From NCBI RefSeq assembly GCF_003860345.1, contig NZ_CP034179.1, positions 806,001-870,000 of the forward strand: a stretch of 64,000 bases of DNA. The letters run 5' to 3'. Positions 42,792 through 50,982 of the stretch are shown piece by piece. The translations under genes were made by a program, and so were the position numbers. Numbering within the stretch: position 1 is the first letter of the stretch; each line of letters begins with the position of its first letter. This DNA comes from Caenibius tardaugens NBRC 16725. GTDB taxonomy: Bacteria > Pseudomonadota > Alphaproteobacteria > Sphingomonadales > Sphingomonadaceae. The notes beneath the pieces were generated by a model that did not search any database, was not told the DNA's origin, and was given only the letters and a program-made list of their open reading frames with translations.

Positions 42792-45146
42792 ATGGGACGG
42801 GCAGTTGCGTTATCGGCTCTTGTAGTATGCGCAATTTCAAGCATTTGGCAGGTTCCTAACGCTGTCGGACAAATCGTGACGGAAGATCGGCGAACGCTTC
42901 CTCTTCCTGTTGGCCGCTTCGGAGGCAAAATCGCGCCAAGCGCGGCGGCATCGACACCATCTTTTCCCGAACGCATAAATGCCCCGACTGAAGCACCAAA
43001 CGTTGTCTTGATCATGACCGATGACGTGGGCTTTGGAGTGGCCAGCACGTTTGGCGGTCCGGTGCCAACGCCCAATCTCGATCGCCTTGCGGCAAAAGGG
43101 TTGGTTTACAACCGGTTCCACACAACTGCCTTGTGTTCCCCAAGTCGGGCAGCATTGTTGACTGGGCGCAATCAACACGCGGTCGGTACAGGGGTAGTAA
43201 CTGATTTGGCGACGGGATATCCCGGCTATACCTCTATCATTCCTAAAAGCGCCGCTACAATTGCCGAAGTGCTACGGCAGAACGGATACAGCACTTCTAT
43301 GTTTGGTAAGCACCACAATGTGCCGATGTGGGAGGAAACCGCGGCAGGACCGTTCGACCATTGGCCAACGGGTCTTGGTTTTGAATATTTCTATGGTTTT
43401 ATCGGCGGCGCAACCAACCAGTGGCACCCAAATCTCGTGCGTGGCACAAGTCGAGTGGTTGTGTCTGATACGGGTAGCGGCGATGCGGTTCTCGATAGGT
43501 TTCTGGCCGACGATGCCATTAACTGGTTACATGAACAGAAAGCGGCTGCACCCGATAAGCCATTTTTTATGTACTATGCGCCGGGCACCGCGCATTCACC
43601 TCACCAGGCCCCCAAGGAATGGATTGAAAGATTTACGGGGGAATTTGATCAAGGCTGGGATGTCCTGCATGCTGAGACGGTTGCGCGCCAAAAGACTGAA
43701 AAATTAATCCCTGCGTCAACTGAAGTTACCTCTCGACCCGAAGGTATCCCTGCATGGGCTGACTTGTCGTCCGAGAGGAAACAAGTCGCGGCACGCATGA
43801 TGGAAGTTTATGCTGGCATGATTGCCTTTCAGGACGCGCAGATAGGCCGCGTATTGGACGAGATCTCGCGGATGGGACTGGAGGATAATACCCTCGTCAT
43901 CTTCATTGAAGGAGATAATGGCACAAGTCCCGAAGGCGGTATCGAAGGGAGTACTAACTCGGGTGCGACGATAGTAGATCGTGGCAGCGAAGATGGGAGC
44001 TGGCGCTATTCCCAACTAGATGTCCTAGGGAGCGAGAAGACTCTCGGCCACTTTCCGGTTGGATGGACTTGGGCGCTCAACTCGCCACTGCCCTGGATGA
44101 AGGGTGTTGCATCCCACCTAGGGGGGACCCGCAATGGTTTGGTGGTGTCATGGCCTGCCGGTATCAGGCAGCGAGGAGTACGCACCCAGTTCCACTATAT
44201 CACCGACATTATGCCTACCATCCTCGAGGCTGCCAGAGTTCCTGCGCCTGATATGGTCAATGGCGTGCCTCAGCAGAGAATGGACGGGATCAGTTTTGCG
44301 TACAGTTTCAAGAGTGCAAAAGTGCCGGAGCGCCGTCATACGCAATACTTTGAACTTATGGGTAATCGCGCACTATATCATGATGGGTGGTTGGCCGCGA
44401 CAACGCCTCAAAGGTTACCGTGGCAAAGTACAGTGCCTCCGGGCGACCTGACCAAATGGCCTTGGGAGCTATACAATCTCGAGCAGGATTTTGCGCAGGC
44501 GAAGAATCTTGCAGATCGATATCCTCAGAAGCTCGAGAGCCTGAAGCTTTTGTGGGAGAAGCAGGCAAGGGCCAATTCTGTTTATCCGCTCGACGACAGC
44601 ACGCTATCACGTTTGCGTCACAATCCTTACAAGGCAGCGCGTAACAGTTACACATATTGGGGGCCTGTGCGGATACCGGATGCATCAGCCCCGCCTCTAC
44701 GGGATCGTTCGTTTACGCTCATTGCGGATGTCGAAATTCCGGCCAACGGTGGAGAAGGGGTTTTGGCTGCCTCTGGCGGACATTTTGGCGGTTGGGGCTT
44801 CTATCTAAAGGATGGCCGCCCGATTGCGGTGCACCGCGCATCGCAGCAAAAGCGCGACTATTTCGAGGTAAAAACGACAAGCCCGCTGTCTCCAGGCCGG
44901 ATGAAAATTACGTATACCTTTGCGATTGATGCGGGAGCTGGTGCAAAGCGTGGGGGAGAGCTCGCCATTCGCGTTGACGGCGTGGAATTGGCAAAGGGGC
45001 GCATTGATCGTTTGGCCAGCTTTGATGAAGCACAGGAACCGTTCGAGATCGGTGATGACTCGGGTACGCAAGTGTCGGATGACTATGGTGCGAACGTTAG
45101 ATTTAACGGGATCATCAAGAATGTGACCGTGGATGTACAGCGATGA
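42792..45146 (+). CDS. Exported arylsulfatase (CSPSR active site)
   Basis: A 784-residue paralogue of the gene before it, 47 bases downstream; AAGGA precedes the ATG. A signal peptide (ALSALVVCAISSIWQVPNAVGQ) is followed by NVVLIMTDDVGFGVASTFGG. The canonical sulfatase signature is C115-SPSR with AALLTGRN, the Cys being converted to formylglycine by a maturase not found in this window. FGKHHNVP and VIFIEGDNGTS are conserved, as is the C-terminal beta domain (FGGWGFYLKDGRPIAVH). Two nearly parallel sulfatases in one operon suggest related substrates of different shape. An IS3 element begins 14 bases after its stop. Confidence 0.93.
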   Translation: MGRAVALSALVVCAISSIWQVPNAVGQIVTEDRRTLPLPVGRFGGKIAPSAAASTPSFPERINAPTEAPNVVLIMTDDVGFGVASTFGGPVPTPNLDRLAAKGLVYNRFHTTALCSPSRAALLTGRNQHAVGTGVVTDLATGYPGYTSIIPKSAATIAEVLRQNGYSTSMFGKHHNVPMWEETAAGPFDHWPTGLGFEYFYGFIGGATNQWHPNLVRGTSRVVVSDTGSGDAVLDRFLADDAINWLHEQKAAAPDKPFFMYYAPGTAHSPHQAPKEWIERFTGEFDQGWDVLHAETVARQKTEKLIPASTEVTSRPEGIPAWADLSSERKQVAARMMEVYAGMIAFQDAQIGRVLDEISRMGLEDNTLVIFIEGDNGTSPEGGIEGSTNSGATIVDRGSEDGSWRYSQLDVLGSEKTLGHFPVGWTWALNSPLPWMKGVASHLGGTRNGLVVSWPAGIRQRGVRTQFHYITDIMPTILEAARVPAPDMVNGVPQQRMDGISFAYSFKSAKVPERRHTQYFELMGNRALYHDGWLAATTPQRLPWQSTVPPGDLTKWPWELYNLEQDFAQAKNLADRYPQKLESLKLLWEKQARANSVYPLDDSTLSRLRHNPYKAARNSYTYWGPVRIPDASAPPLRDRSFTLIADVEIPANGGEGVLAASGGHFGGWGFYLKDGRPIAVHRASQQKRDYFEVKTTSPLSPGRMKITYTFAIDAGAGAKRGGELAIRVDGVELAKGRIDRLASFDEAQEPFEIGDDSGTQVSDDYGANVRFNGIIKNVTVDVQR

Positions 45147-45197
45147 AAAAAGTACCTCTTTGGACTTGTAACGGTTTTGCGCCGGTCACCTATCTCA

Positions 45198-46055
45198 TTA
45201 TGCCACCTTGGCTTCGAATGCGAGCGGACTGATGCCGCCCAGATATGAATGGCGCCTCCGGGGATTGTAGAAGCCGTTGATGTACTGGAAAATGGCCGCT
45301 TCAGCTTGCCGCCGGGTTGGCCAGCTCTGCCGCCAGATGAGTTCCGCCTTCAGGGATTTGAAGAACGTCTCGACGGAGGCATTATCGTAACAATTTCCCT
45401 TGCCGTTCATCGATGGACGCAGGCCATAGGCCTGCAGCTTTTTCTGATAGTCGTAAGAACAATATTGGCTGCCGCGATCGGAGTGGAAAAGGCAGCCCTC
45501 TGGAGGCTGGCGCAGGCGCACCGCCATATCCAGCGCCCTGATCGCCAGGTCCTTCTTCATCCTGTCGCTGACTGCCCAGCCCACGACACGCCGACTATGC
45601 AGATCGAGAATGACGGCAAGGTAGAGCCAGCCCTCCGACGTCCAGATATAGGTGATGTCGCCCGCCCATTTACGGTTGGGCGCATCGGCGGCAAAGTCGC
45701 CGTCCAGCCAGTTCGCCGCGACACCCAGGCGATGATGGCTGTCAGTCGTCACCTTGTGCCTGCGCGTGCGGACCGGCTTGATCGCGTTGATCCGCATCAG
45801 CCGTCCGACACGACGCTCGCCGACATCGAGCCCCACCTCCTTCAGCTCCATCGTCATTCTCGGACGACCATAGCTGCCAAGGCTCAGGCTATATTGCTCC
45901 CGGATATGGGCCAGCACCTTCATGTCCGTCCGCTCCCGATGGCTGATCGGACGCGAACGCCAGGAACGGTAGCCGCGCTCGCTGACCTGCAAGACACGAC
46001 ACATCAACTCCACCGGCCAACGGTGTCGCCAGCTGTGCACAAAGGCGAACCTCAC
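45198..46055 (-). CDS. IS3 orfB transposase
   Basis: 285 residues from GTG 46055, with HTH_21 (RTDMKVLAHIREQYSLSLGSYGRPRM) and an rve domain with DDE in WAGDITYIW, LFHSDRGSQY and YDNASVETFFKSLK. The frame stays open upstream to the slippery A6G at 46085-46091, so a -1 shift within orfA yields an OrfAB fusion (KKGNSVLREPKAVRFAF). It can alternatively start at the GTG overlapping the orfA stop. Confidence 0.93.
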   Translation of the reverse strand: MRFAFVHSWRHRWPVELMCRVLQVSERGYRSWRSRPISHRERTDMKVLAHIREQYSLSLGSYGRPRMTMELKEVGLDVGERRVGRLMRINAIKPVRTRRHKVTTDSHHRLGVAANWLDGDFAADAPNRKWAGDITYIWTSEGWLYLAVILDLHSRRVVGWAVSDRMKKDLAIRALDMAVRLRQPPEGCLFHSDRGSQYCSYDYQKKLQAYGLRPSMNGKGNCYDNASVETFFKSLKAELIWRQSWPTRRQAEAAIFQYINGFYNPRRRHSYLGGISPLAFEAKVA

Positions 46056-46324
46056 GGCTTTTGGCTCGCGAAGAACTGAGTTGCCTTTTTTAGCACTTCC
46101 CTCTCCTCCCGCAGTACGCGGTTCTCCAGGCGAGGCCGTTCATTCTCCCGCGCAAGATCTGCCTGCGGCGCTGTCACCAGGTCAGATGGGCGATAGTGCG
46201 AAACCCATTTGTTCAGGGTCGATTTGCCGATCCCCAAATCCGACGCGACCCGATCACGTGGCAACCCGCTGGTCAGCGCAATACGCACCGCCTCCTGCTT
46301 AAACTCTTCACTATGCTTGATCAT
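46052..46324 (-). CDS. IS3 orfA
   Basis: 90 residues. Helix-turn-helix at the N-terminus (MIKHSEEFKQEAVRIALTSG, LGIGKSTLNKWV) and a coiled-coil tail. It contains A_AAA_AAG (46091 down to 46085) in the correct register for programmed -1 frameshifting into orfB. Confidence 0.92.
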   Translation of the reverse strand: MIKHSEEFKQEAVRIALTSGLPRDRVASDLGIGKSTLNKWVSHYRPSDLVTAPQADLARENERPRLENRVLREEREVLKKATQFFASQKP

Positions 46325-46389
46325 CTCGTCGGTCTCCTTGAACGAGCCTTAAACCCTCAAGTGACCGGCACAAAACCGTTACAAGTCCA

Positions 46390-46605
46390 ATGATGATAAC
46401 GATCTGAACGCGGCCGCAAGGACCGGGACAACCCGTGGAGCTGTCGGAGCCACGAGCTCGCCGGACTGAATGGGACCCGACCAGCGGACAGCATCAGGGC
46501 CAGCGGTCTATACATGCCGCACCAACAGGCTGGACAGATGACCGCACCCTGTCAGATTAAATCATCAAACCTATTTTACCCCTTGCAGCGCAGGGGCCAT
46601 CCACA
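46390..46605 (+). repeat. IS1111 right-end remnant with noncoding guide-RNA-like region
   Basis: About 200 bases match the region after the transposase of the IS1111-type element (50740-50960), down to the subterminal GGGGCCATCCAC. They differ at a few places, including the two guide-like segments (GGAGCTGTC at 46437-46445 and CGGACTGA at 46462-46469). No transposase is attached; an IS3 element has replaced it. Confidence 0.75.
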
Positions 46606-46627
46606 AATGACATCCCCAGTCGGAAAT

Positions 46628-46768
46628 CTATTGCGCGCCCGTCAAAAAGATATTGCCCAGGCACACTTTTGCGCGCTTACAAGCCAGACGCATCGCGGTG
46701 GCGGTGGCGGCCCCGACGCCGGTCGCTGCCCCAAAAATGATCGCGCTATGCCCTTGCAACTTGCTCAT
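46628..46768 (-). pseudogene. N-terminal fragment of a short-chain dehydrogenase
   Basis: A 46-codon frame beginning MSKLQGHSAIIFGAATGVGA, the Rossmann start (T-G-x-x-x-G-type GAATGVGAATA) of an SDR, continuing to AKVCLGNI and then losing similarity at a stop. The rest of the gene is gone at the IS1111/IS6 junction (46606). It implies a lost SDR gene of the catabolic region. Confidence 0.6.
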
Positions 46769-46782
46769 GAATATTGGTTCCC

Positions 46783-47606
46783 GGTGGTGTCAAAAGGATG
46801 GCCCTGCCCTCCCCGCGCCGTTAACCTAGGCGGATGAGCAAGACGCGAAATCCGTTCAGATATTTTCACTCATCGCCTGAGGTGATCCGCCTCGTGGTGA
46901 TGATGTACGTCAGGTTTCCGTTGTCGCTGCGCAATGTCGAAGACCTGCTTTTTGAGAGAGGGATCGATCTTTGCCATGAGACGGTCCGCCTGTGGTGGAA
47001 TAGATTTGGCCCTCTCTTTGCAGCCGACATTCGCCGCCAGCGTGTGCAACGAATGCGTGGTTTTCCGCACTGGCGCTGGCACCTTGACGAGATGTACGTC
47101 CGGCTGAACGGTGAGATGGTGTATCTCTGGCGCGCCGTTGACCACGAAGGTGAAGTTCTCGAAAGCTACGTCACGAAGAAACGGGATAAAGCTGCGGCTT
47201 TGCGCTTCATGAAGAAAACACTGAAGCGTCACGGTCAGACTGACAAGATCGTTACCGACGGGCTGCGTTGTTATCCTGCTGCGATGAAGGACCTGGGCAA
47301 TCTCGAGTGCCGCGAGGTGGGCCGCTACCTCAACAACAGGGTTGAAAATTCACACTTGCCCTTCCGGCGAAGAGAACGTGCCATGCAACGATTCCGGCAG
47401 ATGAAATCGCTACAAAAATTCGCCGCGGTCCACGCTTCCTTTCACAACCACTTCAACTCGGAACGCCACCTCGTCGACAGACAGACATTCAAGCTTCGCC
47501 GCTCGGCAGCTCTCGCCGAGTGGCAATCGCTTATGGGATGAGTCTCAGCTCGGGCCTGGGCCCACTTTGCCAAACGGAGAGCAGTTCGCAACGGACTGAC
47601 AGCACC
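46783..47606 (+). mobile_element. IS6-family element, copy D (complete)
   Basis: GGTGGTGTCAAAAGG at 46783 and TGACAGCACC at 47597-47606 define an 824-base element with both tips. The flanks show no 8-base duplication; it has fused an SDR fragment (left) to a sulfatase fragment (right). Confidence 0.92.
46834..47541 (+). CDS. IS6-family transposase (copy D)
   Basis: Intact, 235 residues, with the same DDE residues as copy C. It differs by about a dozen residues (MSKTRNPF, GFPHWRW, KKTLKRHGQTDK, RCYPAAM, ECREVGRYLNNRVENSH), so it is the most diverged full-length copy; the Glu of the triad is kept in RVENSH. Confidence 0.94.
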   Translation: MSKTRNPFRYFHSSPEVIRLVVMMYVRFPLSLRNVEDLLFERGIDLCHETVRLWWNRFGPLFAADIRRQRVQRMRGFPHWRWHLDEMYVRLNGEMVYLWRAVDHEGEVLESYVTKKRDKAAALRFMKKTLKRHGQTDKIVTDGLRCYPAAMKDLGNLECREVGRYLNNRVENSHLPFRRRERAMQRFRQMKSLQKFAAVHASFHNHFNSERHLVDRQTFKLRRSAALAEWQSLMG

Positions 47607-48158
47607 GATCAGGTCGATAAACGCTCTGCTGCAGTCATGCGCGCTGCCAAACCGCGCAGCAGCTATGTCTATTGGGGCAAGGGCATTTCCATCCCGGGAG
47701 ACCACGCCTCACGCCTGACTGGCAGTTTTGCAATCACGGCGGATATCGACAGCGGACATGCGCCCGCCAATGGCGTTTTGGCGGCGCTGGGTGGGCATTT
47801 TGCAGGCTGGAGTTTCTTCCTTAGGGATGGCTATCCGATTGTCGTGATGGCTGGATCGACGCAGGCCAGCCGGATTTACCGGGTGGCGGGCGGCGAAGCC
47901 GTCCCGTCGGGCGCATCCAATGTTCGCTATGCATTCGTGTCTGATGGTGGCCCGGGCAAGGGGGGGACGATGACGATCAGTATCAACGATCGTGTGGTCG
48001 GCAGCGGGCGGATCGAACAGCCGATTGTGATGACAACGGAATTGAGCGACACTTTCGACGTCGGTTTTGATTCCAGCACGCCCGTGACCGATGAGTACAC
48101 GTTGCAAGGCCGCTTTACCGGAGATATCCGCAAGTTGGAAGTTCTGCCGGGTTCATAG
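47607..48158 (+). pseudogene. C-terminal fragment of a fourth arylsulfatase
   Basis: The frame reads out of the IS6 end as DQVDKRSAAVMRAAKPRSSY then VYWGKGISIPGD, FAGWSFFLRDGYPIVV and GRFTGDIRKLEVLPGS. This aligns with the last ~180 residues of the two complete sulfatases at 40393 and 42792. The catalytic N-terminal ~600 residues are missing. Its unbroken frame suggests recent truncation by IS6 copy D. Confidence 0.88.
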
Positions 48159-48757
48159 GCAATGCCAAGATGGATGCACTTGCCGGCAAGGTGCGGCAGT
48201 GCGAGACAAGGGGGCTCTCAAAAGGATGGTCCCATCCTCCCCGCGCCGTTGGTGCATGTGGATGAATAAGACGCCAAAACGGTGGTGCCAAAGCAAACGC
48301 ACCGGCTGACAGAATGAGGCGTTGCGGGGTAAGGCGTTCATCACTTCAACCGTTCGATCCACCTGTCATTGGTGCGGCATTTTCATTGGTTGTACGCGTG
48401 CGGATCGTTCCGGTGGCTGCGGGGGATACCCTGCGCGCACAAATGTACGGTTCCGCAGTTGTCTACGCTTTGGATCGCGATTTTGATCGCTGATTTGAAC
48501 AGGAAGGGCTAGCCGAAAGGTTGCCCCCTCACCGTATCCCCCGCACCCGAGCCTTAATCCGCATCGACTTCGCATTCGCAAGATCGGTCAGCGGGTTTGA
48601 AAGTCCACCCAGCCATGTTGCAACTTAGTTACAGGCCGCTAATACACGACCCGTCGTGGCGTTGCGCTGCTTGAGGGAGTACCGCTCCGTCGCGACAACC
48701 ATTGTAGCGCAACCACTCAAACTTACATTAATCTAAGTTGCGGTGGTGTGCGCCGCC
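48159..48757. other. Gene-poor stretch with an IS6 trace
   Basis: No gene is recognisable. Around 48207-48284 there is a mutated IS6 left end (CTCTCAAAAGGATGG, ATGAATAAGACGCCAAA). The remainder shows no domain or repeat that I can identify. Confidence 0.5.
48207..48284 (+). repeat. Decayed IS6 left-end remnant
   Basis: Matches the first ~75 bases of the IS6 element with many changes, including a degraded start region. Older than the complete copies around it. Confidence 0.65.
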
Positions 48758-48808
48758 GGTGGTGTCAAAAGGATGGCCCCGCCCTCCCCGCGCCGTTAAC
48801 CTAGGCGG

Positions 48809-49516
48809 ATGAGCAAGACGCCAAATCCGTTCCGGTACTTTCACTCATCGCCTGAGGTCATCCGCCTCGTGGTGATGATGTACGTCAGGTTTCCCCTGTC
48901 GCTGCGGAATGTCGAAGATCTGCTTTTCGAGAGAGGGATCGATCTTTGCCATGAGACCGTGCGCCTTTGGTGGAATAGATTTGGTCCCCTCTTTGCAGCC
49001 GACATCCGCCGCCAGCGTGTGCAACGAATGCGTGGTTTTCGGCACTGGCGTTGGCACCTTGACGAGATGTACGTCCGGCTGAACGGCGAGATGGTTTATT
49101 TGTGGCGCGCCGTTGATCATGAGGGCGAAGTTCTCGAAAGCTACGTCACGAAGAAACGGGATAAAGCTGCGGCTTTGCGCTTTATGAAGAAAGCACTGAA
49201 GCGTCACGGCCAGGCTGACAAGATCGTCACCGACGGCCTTCGTTCCTATCCTGCTGCGATGAAGGATCTGGGCAATCTCGAGCGCCGCGAGATGGGCCGC
49301 TACCTCAACAATCGCGCTGAAAACTCGCACCTGCCCTTCCGACGAAGAGAACGTGCCATGCAGCGATTTCGGCAAATGAAATCACTGCAGAAATTCGCCA
49401 CCGTTCACGCTTCTCTCACCAATCATTTCAACTCGGAACGTCACCTCGTCGACAGACAGACATTCAAACTTCGCCGCTCGGCAGCTCTCGCCGAGTGGCA
49501 ATCGCTTATGGGATGA
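48809..49516 (+). CDS. IS6-family transposase (copy E)
   Basis: Intact 235-residue product, the same as copy C (34321-35028), with D in WHLDEMY, D in VTDGLRSY and E in RAENSH. Loss of a normal right tip to the IS1111 insertion probably blocks its transposition although the enzyme is intact. Confidence 0.95.
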   Translation: MSKTPNPFRYFHSSPEVIRLVVMMYVRFPLSLRNVEDLLFERGIDLCHETVRLWWNRFGPLFAADIRRQRVQRMRGFRHWRWHLDEMYVRLNGEMVYLWRAVDHEGEVLESYVTKKRDKAAALRFMKKALKRHGQADKIVTDGLRSYPAAMKDLGNLERREMGRYLNNRAENSHLPFRRRERAMQRFRQMKSLQKFATVHASLTNHFNSERHLVDRQTFKLRRSAALAEWQSLMG

Positions 49517-49658
49517 GTCTCAGCTCGGGCCTGGGCCCACTTTGCCAAACGGAGAGCAGTTCGCAACCGACTGATGAGGTGGATGGCCCCTGTGTCCGAC
49601 CGATGTGAGTCGTATTGTGGGCTGTTGTTGAAGCACCCCATGCAAAGGACCATCCACC

Positions 49659-50681
49659 ATGGAGATTACCACTATCGGCCTTGATCTGGCGAAGTCTGTT
49701 TTCCAACTGCATGCTGTTGATGCCAATGGCGATGTTGTCTGGCGTAAGAAGTTACGCCGGACAGCGCTTCTGGGCGCTTTGGCGAAGATCCCGCCCTGCC
49801 TTGTGGGCATCGAAGCTTGCGCCACGTCTCATTACTGGGCCCGTGAGATTTCTGCCCTGGGACATCAGGTGCGGCTTATGCCGCCTGCTTATGTGAAGGC
49901 CTATCTACGGCGCCAGAAGAATGATGCGGCAGATGCAGAGGCGATCTGTGAAGCGGTGCAGCGTCCCATGATGCGGTTCGTCCCGGTAAAAAGTGCCGAG
50001 CGTCAGGCTGTCCTCGTGCTGCATCGTTCACGCGAACTCCTGGTTCGTCAACGTACCATGCTGATCAATGCCATTCGCGGTCACTGCGCAGAGTTTGGGC
50101 TGATTGCAGCCCAAGGTGTGCGCAATGTGAGTGAGCTGATGAAACGGGTCAGGCTAGCCGATCAGGCGGTTTTACCCGAGATGGCAAAAAACGCCATGAT
50201 CCTGCTGGCGGAGCAACTGGAAACTCTGGATATGCAGATACAGAGGCTCAACCGTCGTTTGCTTGTCTGGCATCGTCAGGATCAGGCCAGTCAGAGGCTG
50301 GCGACTATTCCGGGGATCGGGGTTATCAGCGCTACCGCTCTGGCTGCCTCTGTAACCGATCCTGCCCAGTTTCGGTCCGGCCGGGAGTTCTCTGCCTCAC
50401 TCGGTCTGGTTCCGCGCCAGAACTCATCTGGCGGTAAAGATCGATTGGGACGGATCTCGAAGATGGGGGACCGTTATCTGCGAAAGTTGCTTGTTGTTGG
50501 TGCGACATCCGTGGTTCGCAGGGCAAGGACTGCTGATAGTGCCGCGAGCAATTGGGTTTGCGGCCTGCTCGAACGCAAGCCCACCCGGCTTGTTACCGTG
50601 GCCATGGCCAACAAGACTGCCCGAATTGTCTGGGCCGTTCTGGCGCGCGGCGAAGTCTATCAGGCAAAGGCTTTGGCCTGA
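49659..50681 (+). CDS. IS110-family transposase (IS1111 group)
   Basis: A 340-residue DEDD transposase: TTIGLDLAKSVFQLHAVD (first Asp), VGIEACATSHYWARE (Glu), QKNDAADAEAICEA (paired Asp), then the C-terminal domain IPGIGVISATALAA and FSASLGLVPRQNSSGGKDRL with GRISKMGDRYLRKLL around the reactive Ser. The frame is complete, so the element may be active. Confidence 0.94.
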   Translation: MEITTIGLDLAKSVFQLHAVDANGDVVWRKKLRRTALLGALAKIPPCLVGIEACATSHYWAREISALGHQVRLMPPAYVKAYLRRQKNDAADAEAICEAVQRPMMRFVPVKSAERQAVLVLHRSRELLVRQRTMLINAIRGHCAEFGLIAAQGVRNVSELMKRVRLADQAVLPEMAKNAMILLAEQLETLDMQIQRLNRRLLVWHRQDQASQRLATIPGIGVISATALAASVTDPAQFRSGREFSASLGLVPRQNSSGGKDRLGRISKMGDRYLRKLLVVGATSVVRRARTADSAASNWVCGLLERKPTRLVTVAMANKTARIVWAVLARGEVYQAKALA

Positions 50682-50938
50682 GAATAATAGCGGTGCCGAT
50701 TATTATGCACCGCTTTGAACTGTGAGGGTGCCAACAGGAATGATGATAACGATCTGAACGCGGCCGCAAAGGTCAGGACAACCCGAGGTGCTGTCGGAGC
50801 CACGAGCTCGTCCGACTGAATGGGACCCGACCAGCGGACAGCATCAGGGCCAGCGGTCTATACATGCCGCACCAACAGGCCGGACAGATGACCGCACCCT
50901 GTCAGATTAAATCATCAAACCTATTTTACCCCTTGCAG
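50682..50938 (+). ncRNA. Candidate seek/bridge guide RNA of the IS1111 element
   Basis: Noncoding region between the transposase stop and the right subterminal repeat, where IS1111-group elements encode their guide RNA. Much of it is conserved in the remnant at 46390-46605. GGTGCTGTC (50787-50795) is the exact complement of the target half GACAGCACC, and CCGACTGA (50812-50819) equals the other half as present at 49566-49573. ACAGATGA (50884-50891) equals the element's own right terminus (50953-50960). Transcription is not shown. Confidence 0.6.
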
Positions 50939-50982
50939 CACAGGGGCCATCCACAGATGACAGCACCGCTCAGAGCACTCAG

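Larger units (their letters stand above)
45161..46389 (-). mobile_element. IS3-family element with clear 29-base ends
   Basis: Terminal inverted repeats 45161-45189 and 46361-46389 agree at 28 of 29 positions (TGGACTTGTAACGGTTTTG...). Length 1229 bases. Flanking bases do not form a target duplication, and the two flanks belong to different things (a sulfatase operon and an IS1111 remnant), so a rearrangement used this element. Confidence 0.93.
49574..50960 (+). mobile_element. IS110-family element, IS1111 group, in an IS6 terminal repeat
   Basis: Subterminal inverted repeats of 16 bases are perfect: GTGGATGGCCCCTGTG at 49579-49594 and its complement at 50939-50954. Inside are a transposase (49659-50681) and a 257-base noncoding right part. 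It interrupts the IS6 right end within the TGA of GACTGACAGCACC. IS1111-group elements are known to target specific repeats, for example IS4321/IS5075 in Tn21 ends. Confidence 0.88.
48758..50967 (+). mobile_element. IS6-family element, copy E, interrupted in its right tip by IS1111
   Basis: The left end is at 48758. The right end is split: GCAACCGACTGA ends at 49573 and CAGCACC resumes at 50961-50967, with an IS1111-type element between. Joined, they give the same tip as copy D. Transposase and right-end noncoding part look the same as in copy C. Confidence 0.88.

Noticed and set aside
46783-47606. Eight-base target duplications of IS6 copies
   Set aside because: I looked at the flanks of copies A, D and the 9335-13953 block and found none, so simple transposition products are not supported.
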